From NCBI GenBank assembly GCA_963662895.1, contig OY759981.1, positions 2,914,001 to 2,978,000 of the forward strand: a stretch of 64,000 nt of DNA, in the 5' to 3' direction. Under the pieces are notes generated by a model. That model ran no database searches and was not told the origin of the DNA. It saw nothing but the letters and a program-made list of their open reading frames with translations. Positions within the stretch are counted from its first letter, which is position 1. The number at the start of each line of letters is the position of its first letter. The position numbers and the translations under genes were made by a program. Positions 58,023 through 64,000 of the stretch are shown here, in pieces. Source of the stretch: GWE2-42-39 sp963662895 (lineage in GTDB: Bacteria; Bacteroidota; Bacteroidia; Bacteroidales; Prolixibacteraceae).

Positions 58023-60908
58023 ATGAGACAATTATTTTTCCTGGCCCTTTTTTGTATTTTCCTGCAAACTGGTATCTGTTCTCCGGCAGTTTATCCGCTC
58101 GAAGTAAAAACCGTAAAACTCAGCAACGGTTTTACGGTCTGGCTGAACGAAGACCATTCGCAACCTAAAATTTTCGGGGCCGTGCTTGTTAAAGCAGGGG
58201 CTAAAGATTGTCCGAATACCGGTATCGCCCATTATTTCGAACACATGATGTTTAAAGGAACCGAAAAGATAGGCACCATCAATTATGCTGCAGAAAAGGT
58301 ATTGCTCGACTCGATTGCTCTGAAATACGACGAGCTTGCAGTAACCAAAGACAAAGAACGACGAAATTTAATCCAAAAAGAAATAAACGGGCTGACTGTC
58401 CGTTCGGCAGCCTATGCCATTCCAAATGAATTCAGCAGGCTGATCTCGAAATACGGGGGAAGCGATCTAAATGCAGGAACTTCGAATGATTACACCGTTT
58501 ACCTCAATGTTTTTTCACCTCCATACATCAGGCAATGGGCCGAACTTAACAGTGAACGGCTGATTGACCCGGTTTTCCGTTTGTTTCAGAGCGAGCTGGA
58601 AACGGTTTACGAAGAGAAGAACATGTACAATGACTTCATTGGTTTACAGGCCATAGAAAAAGTAACCGAACGTTTTTTTGCTCCACACCCGTATGCCTAT
58701 CCAATTGTTGGCAGCACCGAAAACCTGAAAAACCCGCGACTTTCAGAAATGATGAAATTCTTTGACGAGTACTACGTAGCCGGGAACATGGGACTTATCC
58801 TTTGCGGTGATTTCCATTCAGAAGAAATTATGCCGGTACTCGAAGAAACATTCGGGCGTATCAGGCAGGGGAAAGCCCCGGAAAGAGAAATACCAGCCCC
58901 GGCCCTGTTTAAAGGAAGAGAAACGTTTAAGGCCAGGATACCGATTCCTTTATTAAAAGCAGAAGCAATATGCTGGCGGGGTGTCCCGGCCAACCATCCC
59001 GACGAAGCAGCGCTGAATATTGCTGCTGGCTTACTCGACAACAGCAATAACACCGGCTACCTGAATAAACTGACAGTAGACGGCGACGTAATGGCTGCCG
59101 GTTTTATGAATGAAAGTATGAACGACGCAGGCCTCATTGGCTTGCTCATTGTCCCCAAAATATTCGGGCAATCGTGTTCAAAAGCAAAAAAACTGGCTAT
59201 GCATGAAGTAGAACGGATAAAAAACGGTGATTTTACCGATGAAGCGTTTAACAGTCTTAAACTGGAACAGAAACGTAATTACGGGAAGGAACTTGAAAAT
59301 ATCGACTCGCGGGCAGAAATAATGCTGGACCTTTATTCCGAAGGAAAAAGCTGGGATAGCTACCTGGACGATATCAAAGCCATTGATTCGATTACCAGGG
59401 ACGATGTTGTAAAAGTGGCTAATAAATATTTTACCGGTAATTACCTGGACGTGATGAAAAGAACCGGCAATTACCCGAAAGATAACCTTCCGAAACCCGG
59501 TTTTGCGCCTGTTGTACCAAAAAATGCCGAAGCAAAGTCGGAATATGCAAAAAAGCTGGAACAAATTCCGGTAGCCCAAAGCCAGTCGCGTTTTCTCGAT
59601 TTTAAAAACGATGTGAAAACCATCCGGCTTGCTCCCAAAGCAACACTGTATGTAACCACAAACCCGGTAAATAATATTTTTACCCTCGATATCGAATTTG
59701 CAAAAGGTACCCTTGAATCGAAATTACTCGGTCCAATGACCAGCTATATCAACCTGCTGGGTACCGATTCCCTTCCGTGTGTCCGGCTAAAAGAACAATT
59801 TCAGCAATTAGGGAGCAGTATGTCTTTTGATTCCGAAGATGATAAATTTGTTGTCCACCTGTCGGGGTTCGACCCGTATTTACCACCTACACTGGCTCTT
59901 GCCGGCGACTTTATGAAGCATATAAAAGACGATCCGTCAAAAATGAAACAGGTGATCGACGATGCAAAAATTGAAAAACGGGCCCTAAAGAAGTCGGCTG
60001 ACGAAATGGCTTCTGCCCTGCTTGACAAAGTGCGTTACGGCGACCAGTCGGAATATCTCAACTGCCTGTCGTTACCGGAACTGAAAAAACTAAAAGGCAG
60101 TGACCTTATTAATGAATTCAAAAATATTATTCAGGTTGAATGCGACATTCATTACTGCGGAAGCCTGCCGGCAGATGAAGTTGCATCAGTAATAAACCGG
60201 AATATTGATACGGAAGCAATACATATCTCCTCGAATAACCCGGTATACCGAGAACCGGCCCCGTGCAGCAAACCACTCGTTTATTTTATCGATATGCCGA
60301 AGTCTTCTCAAAGCATCGTGTATGAATACATGCCCGGTAACAAGGAGTTTTCGGAAAAAGAAAGGCACGAAGCCGCCTTGTTTAACAGCTATTTTGGGGG
60401 CGATATGAGTTCGCTCCTTTTTCAGCAGGTACGTGAATTCCGTTCGCTGGCCTACTGGGTAGAGAGCCGGTATATTGTTCCGCCTTACGTGCACCGCGAC
60501 CAACCGGGGCAGTTTGTAACCATGCTTTCAACCCAATGCGACAAAACCACCGATGCCTTAACTGTTCTCGACTCGCTGGTACATGCCATGCCTGAGAAAA
60601 CAGAACGGCTTAGTATTGCCAGTCAAAGCATTAAAAACAAGATAAATAACGATTATCCCCCGTTCAGGGAAAGGTCAGAAGAAATTGCATCATTAAAACG
60701 CGAAGGCTACCTTTCTGATCCGAACCGCGAGTTACTGAACGACATCTCCGGCATGGACATGCAAAACATTAGCAGTTTTTACCGTAAAAACATAAAAGAC
60801 CGGCCCATCGCTTACATCGTGGTCGGGAACAAAAAACGGATTGATATGAAAAAACTGGCTTTATGGGGAACGATTGTAAATGTGAAGACTAAAGAAGTGT
60901 ACCGGTAA
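58023..60908 (+). CDS. M16-family (insulinase-type) zinc peptidase, exported
   Basis: A 961-residue peptidase with a signal peptide (QLFFLALFCIFLQTGICS). The N-terminal domain holds the inverted zinc motif HYFEH (His70, Glu73, His74) and a downstream ETVYEEKN with the third ligand. The C-terminal half repeats the fold without the zinc site, as is usual for M16 fused proteins. LAYWVESRYIVPP in the second half matches the substrate-binding R/Y region. It probably degrades peptides in the periplasm. Followed by an intrinsic terminator. Confidence 0.92.
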   Translation: MRQLFFLALFCIFLQTGICSPAVYPLEVKTVKLSNGFTVWLNEDHSQPKIFGAVLVKAGAKDCPNTGIAHYFEHMMFKGTEKIGTINYAAEKVLLDSIALKYDELAVTKDKERRNLIQKEINGLTVRSAAYAIPNEFSRLISKYGGSDLNAGTSNDYTVYLNVFSPPYIRQWAELNSERLIDPVFRLFQSELETVYEEKNMYNDFIGLQAIEKVTERFFAPHPYAYPIVGSTENLKNPRLSEMMKFFDEYYVAGNMGLILCGDFHSEEIMPVLEETFGRIRQGKAPEREIPAPALFKGRETFKARIPIPLLKAEAICWRGVPANHPDEAALNIAAGLLDNSNNTGYLNKLTVDGDVMAAGFMNESMNDAGLIGLLIVPKIFGQSCSKAKKLAMHEVERIKNGDFTDEAFNSLKLEQKRNYGKELENIDSRAEIMLDLYSEGKSWDSYLDDIKAIDSITRDDVVKVANKYFTGNYLDVMKRTGNYPKDNLPKPGFAPVVPKNAEAKSEYAKKLEQIPVAQSQSRFLDFKNDVKTIRLAPKATLYVTTNPVNNIFTLDIEFAKGTLESKLLGPMTSYINLLGTDSLPCVRLKEQFQQLGSSMSFDSEDDKFVVHLSGFDPYLPPTLALAGDFMKHIKDDPSKMKQVIDDAKIEKRALKKSADEMASALLDKVRYGDQSEYLNCLSLPELKKLKGSDLINEFKNIIQVECDIHYCGSLPADEVASVINRNIDTEAIHISSNNPVYREPAPCSKPLVYFIDMPKSSQSIVYEYMPGNKEFSEKERHEAALFNSYFGGDMSSLLFQQVREFRSLAYWVESRYIVPPYVHRDQPGQFVTMLSTQCDKTTDALTVLDSLVHAMPEKTERLSIASQSIKNKINNDYPPFRERSEEIASLKREGYLSDPNRELLNDISGMDMQNISSFYRKNIKDRPIAYIVVGNKKRIDMKKLALWGTIVNVKTKEVYR

Positions 60909-61096
60909 TTTTCCGGATCCGGGTCGGGCTCGGCACGTTGAGAAGCCCGGAGGGCTATCCTGTTCATAACGCCGGGCGAAACCCGGAGGAAAAAGCCCCT
61001 AACCATACCGGCGCATCTGCCGGGATTGAAACACGAATCACCTATGCGCCGGACAAAGAAAACCTGAGATGGGAGAAAGGAAAACATGGGAGGCAT

Positions 61097-61130
61097 GGAA
61101 CCGTTCTTTTTTTTAGAAAACGGTTCCTTT
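61097..61130 (+). terminator. Intrinsic terminator after the M16 peptidase gene
   Basis: GGAACCGTT pairs with AACGGTTCC, extended by T/A pairs around an 8-T run, then TTT. Between the peptidase stop and this site (60930-61005) lies a GC-rich REP-like segment with CCCGGAGGGC and GCCGGGCGAAACCCGG words. Confidence 0.75.
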
Positions 61131-61343
61131 AATGAGTACGGTATGTAGACAGGGCGATAAGATTGCTTCTCCGGCAACTGCCGGATGCCTATGATAGATT
61201 TCGATAAAGTCTGTATATGACCTCAGAATAGAAAAAACTCCAGAACTCTTATCCGTTCAACCATCAAATTTACAGGTTGTCATTTTGGTCCCGGGCGCAT
61301 GGGAGAAGAATCTTTAACTTCACGGCTCTAAACATGAGCCACT

Positions 61344-61448
61344 CCCTGCATCCAGGGTGACTTACTAATGTTAGTAAGTCACTCTTACCAGTGTTAGTAA
61401 TTCATTCTTACTAGTATTAGTAAGTCGCTCTTACCAGTATTAGTAATA
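61344..61448. repeat. Tandem array of 23-bp units with TTACTAGTRTTAGTAA dyads (array 3)
   Basis: Units start at 61362, 61385, 61408 and 61431, exactly 23 bp apart. The dyads are TTACTAATGTTAGTAA, TTACCAGTGTTAGTAA, TTACTAGTATTAGTAA and TTACCAGTATTAGTAA, separated by GTCACTC, TTCATTC and GTCGCTC. A different dyad, CCCTGCATCCAGGG (61344-61357), precedes the array in the same phase and is followed by TGAC. No gene occurs in 60909-61702. Confidence 0.85.
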
Positions 61449-61450
61449 AT

Positions 61451-61514
61451 GCCATCCCTGCTTTTCACCTGCCTGTGAATGGGGAACTTGACTCCCGGAT
61501 ACCTTTCCTGTCAG
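61451..61514 (+). repeat. Dispersed repeat fragment D
   Basis: About 64 bp similar to 12003-12065 in copy A (CCATCCCTGCTTTTCACC, GGGGAACTTGACT and ATACCTTTCCTGTCA). It begins directly at the end of array 3. Confidence 0.8.
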
Positions 61515-61642
61515 AAAAGATACTGCTTTTATCTCTACACAACAGGGCAACCAGTACGGGTCTCCTGTTTTTCCACCGGGATAAATCCCGGCATTATGCA
61601 CAGGATACACCTGTCGGTGTACCAGGAAGTGCGCTCAGAATA

Positions 61643-61677
61643 GAGGCTGTCCAAAAATCGTCTTTTTGAACAGCCTC
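61643..61677. terminator. Terminator after susD
   Basis: GAGGCTGTCCAAAAA pairs with TTTTTGAACAGCCTC across a 5-base loop. It lies 25 bp past the susD stop codon. Its AGGCTGT ends match those of the terminator at 24573. Confidence 0.75.
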
Positions 61678-61702
61678 TTCCAGCTACCTTTTCGTGTCCT
61701 GC

Positions 61703-63577
61703 TTAATTATCATATCCCGGATTCTGAACAAGTTGATCATTCCGGTTGAGTTCTTCCCGTTTAATCGGCAGGAAGTAACATTTATCCTTCCACTGCCGGG
61801 CTTCCTGGGCAGAAAGATCTGTTTTCGTATAATGATAATCATAGAGATCTTCATCATGTTTGTAGATATCCTGGGCGCCAATGCCGGCTTTGAGCGTCGC
61901 TTCAATATGCGCACCGTGCAGTCCGGTGATACCGGGAGCGTCAGGTGCGATCATCCAGCGCCGTATATCCCAGTACCGTTGTTCCTCAAATGCCATCTCG
62001 ATACGACGTTCATGCTGGCAGGCTTTTCGCAGTTCATCCTGATCGCTGGTGGTAATATCAGGAAGCATAGCCCTGTCTCGTATTTTATTTAACCATGTTT
62101 TCGCTTCCGGCAGATCGCCTAATTCAATACAGGCTTCTATATAATCGAAAATGACTTCAGTGTAACGCATAAAGACCCAGGGGGCTTCGGCTTTTTCGGT
62201 TTGCCCGTCAATATCCGGATCAATAAACTTTTTCAGGTAATAGCCGGTATAGGTTCCGTTCCATGTTTCTCCTTTGCCGGTACGTGTATCCATTCCATGC
62301 CAGTATTCATCTACATTTTCCTGGGACGGATCGGTTTGGTAAGCGCCGGTCTGAATCTGTCCGTAAGGATCATATACCGCATAATCACTTGGGCGTTGTC
62401 TCCATTGCATGCCGTCATACATAATACTGGCATAAAAACGGGCTTCCCTGTTTTTGTAAGGGGCTGACTGGTCATCAGGGTTGTTCCCGTCGAAAGCAGA
62501 ACCATCGGCCATTTCATAATCGTCAACCAACTCCCCGATAGGAACGTTTCCTCCCCATAAATGATACCCGCATGGTCCGTTGAACTTAGCCGGCCAGCAA
62601 CCACTTTCATCTTTTGTATTAATAAAATAACGGGCAAAAATGGTTTCGCAGTTATCCGTTAAAAAGAAATTCTGAAATTCCTCTGCCCTTTCCGTAACTG
62701 TTTCCCCTGAAAAAACGGCCAGACTGTGGTCGTAACTGTTGGTGATCAGTGCTTTTGCAGCATCGCGGGCTGCTTTCCACCGGTCTTCACGGCTCCCTTG
62801 GGTATAAAACAGCAGTTCTTTTTGGGCATAACCGGCCAGCAGGGAAGATTTGGCCGTGGCCGTTGCTTCGTCATGAAGATCGCTGGCAGCATCAGTCAGT
62901 ACACGGGCCTTTAATGCCAGGCAGGCTTCGTAAGTGGCACGGCCCTTCGGAGTGTCGCTGTAGTGATAGTCCTTTAACAGTTGTGCTGCATTGTCGATGT
63001 CGCTGATGATCTGATTAATACATTCCGTATAAGTATTCCTTGGAACCGTATAATCTTCTTCTCCAAGAGTGTAGAGCTCAAGGACAATCGGTACCCCTCC
63101 ATACCCACGGGTCAGACGATGCAAAAAATAAGCCCGGAGGAAGTAAGCTTCTCCCTTTAATTGCTGTTTGTTGCTGTCATCAAATTCTGCGTTATCCACA
63201 TTCAGGATAAAATCATTACAACTACGGATACTCCGGTACAGGCGTCCCCACTGGTGTCCACTGTCCTCGTCTTCGCTGAACCATCCCAGGTCGGTCTCGT
63301 TATACGCAGCTTCATTGGACATTTTTTGCCCGTAATTGTGAATAAACAGCGATTCGTCTGTTACCGATGATTGCATACATTCTGCAAATCCGGCATCCTG
63401 GAAGCAGAAGTAAATATCAAACATATAGGCTTCGGCCAGGCCTGCATCTTTCCAGATGGCAGCAGAAGTGATTTCCGTTAAAGGTTGAGTATCCAGGAAG
63501 TCCGTATTGCAGGAAGTGAATGAAACTCCTGCGATGACAACGAATGTGAGAATTATGCTATGAATTGTTTTTTTCAT
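61703..63577 (-). CDS. SusD/RagB family outer-membrane nutrient-binding lipoprotein
   Basis: A 624-residue surface lipoprotein. The signal peptide has a lipobox (GVSFTSC, Cys23) followed by NTDFLDTQPLTEITSAAIWK, a typical SusD start. The N-terminal TPR-like helices (RSCNDFILNVDNAEF, LKGEAYFLRAYFLHRLTRGY) and the C-terminal CQHERRIEMAFEEQRYWDIR RW-type block are diagnostic when read as two parts. It caps the SusC transporter encoded upstream (11 bp gap) and binds the glycan. The substrate is not evident and no enzyme of its locus is in the window. Confidence 0.95.
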   Translation of the reverse strand: MKKTIHSIILTFVVIAGVSFTSCNTDFLDTQPLTEITSAAIWKDAGLAEAYMFDIYFCFQDAGFAECMQSSVTDESLFIHNYGQKMSNEAAYNETDLGWFSEDEDSGHQWGRLYRSIRSCNDFILNVDNAEFDDSNKQQLKGEAYFLRAYFLHRLTRGYGGVPIVLELYTLGEEDYTVPRNTYTECINQIISDIDNAAQLLKDYHYSDTPKGRATYEACLALKARVLTDAASDLHDEATATAKSSLLAGYAQKELLFYTQGSREDRWKAARDAAKALITNSYDHSLAVFSGETVTERAEEFQNFFLTDNCETIFARYFINTKDESGCWPAKFNGPCGYHLWGGNVPIGELVDDYEMADGSAFDGNNPDDQSAPYKNREARFYASIMYDGMQWRQRPSDYAVYDPYGQIQTGAYQTDPSQENVDEYWHGMDTRTGKGETWNGTYTGYYLKKFIDPDIDGQTEKAEAPWVFMRYTEVIFDYIEACIELGDLPEAKTWLNKIRDRAMLPDITTSDQDELRKACQHERRIEMAFEEQRYWDIRRWMIAPDAPGITGLHGAHIEATLKAGIGAQDIYKHDEDLYDYHYTKTDLSAQEARQWKDKCYFLPIKREELNRNDQLVQNPGYDN

Positions 63578-63588
63578 GATTTACGCGA

Positions 63589-64000
63589 TTAAAAGGTTAA
63601 TGAAAAGCCCAGGTTGATCACCCTTGCCTGAGGGTAATACTGCCCGTTATCGGAAGTGCTTTCAGGGTCAACATCCTTTGCCGGGGTAATGGTAAACAAG
63701 TTGTATCCATTGGCATATATTCTGAAATCAGCGATTCCTGTAGGGGGTAATAGGGATTTGGGAAGCGAATAGCCAATCTCGAAGTTTTTCAGACGAATGT
63801 ATCTGGTTTTTTGCATCCAGTAAGTATTATCTCCTGCATTGCCTCCGCCCCAGTATTCCCCGTTCCGGTCGAACGCTCTCGGATCTACGCTGCTGGGATG
63901 GTCTGCTGTCCAGTGATGTTTGGCGAAATTTTTCGTGTAATTGCCGATTTCCCCGGATTCAGTGAAATATTTTCCCCACGAACCGGAAGCTCCCTGGAAC
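63589..64000 (-). CDS. SusC-like TonB-dependent receptor, C-terminal end (cut by window edge)
   Basis: The frame is open to the right edge and ends at 63589. The visible 136 residues include WGGGNAGDNTYWMQKTRYIR, LKNFEIGYSLPK, FRIYANGYNLFTI and QYYPQARVINLGFSLTF, the typical last strands of SusC barrels. It is directly upstream of the susD gene, so the two form a SusCD pair of a polysaccharide-utilization locus that continues outside the window. Confidence 0.93.
   Translation of the reverse strand, partial: FQGASGSWGKYFTESGEIGNYTKNFAKHHWTADHPSSVDPRAFDRNGEYWGGGNAGDNTYWMQKTRYIRLKNFEIGYSLPKSLLPPTGIADFRIYANGYNLFTITPAKDVDPESTSDNGQYYPQARVINLGFSLTF

Noticed and set aside
1..64000. tRNA, rRNA or classical insertion sequence
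   Set aside because: I looked through gene-free stretches for cloverleaf-like patterns, rRNA words and transposase frames and found none that I could support.

Overview
The window looks like chromosomal DNA of a Bacteroidota member, probably an environmental Bacteroidales/Marinilabiliales-type organism. The evidence is a SusD lipoprotein next to a SusC-type receptor end, two other TonB-dependent receptors with carboxypeptidase-like N-terminal domains, a DUF4249 lipoprotein, a remnant of a hybrid two-component AraC regulator, the order sigma-54 regulator-lptE-TPR protein-secG, RNase HII next to a glycosyltransferase, TAnnTTTG-type promoter elements and A-rich ribosome binding regions. No rRNA, tRNA, CRISPR array, transposase, integrase or phage gene was seen.

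Layout. 1-8.1 kb is a carbohydrate island. A cut-off beta-helix-like protein and a broken AraC/HTCS remnant come first. A leftward operon follows: MFS sugar porter, fructokinase, GH32 beta-fructosidase and GH27 alpha-galactosidase. Together these would suit raffinose-family or sucrose/fructan sugars. A divergent GH29 fucosidase closes the island. 8.1-10.3 kb holds an XRE-cupin regulator with an acyl-CoA synthetase. 10.4-18.4 kb is the strangest stretch: two tandem arrays of palindromic units, a small coiled-coil protein, and about 850-bp inverted repeats that bracket the housekeeping block kdsB / sigma-54 regulator-lptE-TPR-secG.

18.4-30.6 kb has two large exported peptidases (S9 and Tricorn-like S41) and a five-gene leftward cluster: lipoprotein, two duplicated barrel-like proteins, TonB receptor, DUF4249 lipoprotein. 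31.3-39.4 kb carries a GT4 glycosyltransferase, rnhB (TTG start), a hybrid sensor kinase, kbl, a lycopene-cyclase-domain membrane protein, an SRPBCC protein and an HsmA-like membrane protein. 39.6-43.9 kb encodes the two subunits of methylmalonyl-CoA mutase (succinate-propionate interconversion). 44-48.5 kb holds a TonB receptor, a PAS-LuxR regulator, and a RelE/ParE toxin-antitoxin pair whose toxin is interrupted by a -1 frameshift in an A6 run. 48.8-52.6 kb has two PAP2 phosphatases opposite a LytS/LytTR two-component pair. 52.7-55.4 kb is the rplM-rpsI-rpsB-tsf translation operon. 55.9-61 kb has an O-antigen-ligase-like protein, a 3-methyladenine DNA glycosylase and an M16 peptidase. The right edge is a susD and the end of a susC.

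The most unusual signal is repeat architecture. Four loci (10.5, 18.0, 48.8 and 61.4 kb) carry short tandem arrays whose units differ in sequence from locus to locus, but each unit has a dyad core and a period near two (21-23 bp) or four (39-42 bp) helical turns. They occur beside or among dispersed, mosaic, non-coding repeat modules. All calls come from reading the sequence and translations by eye; no database search was run.
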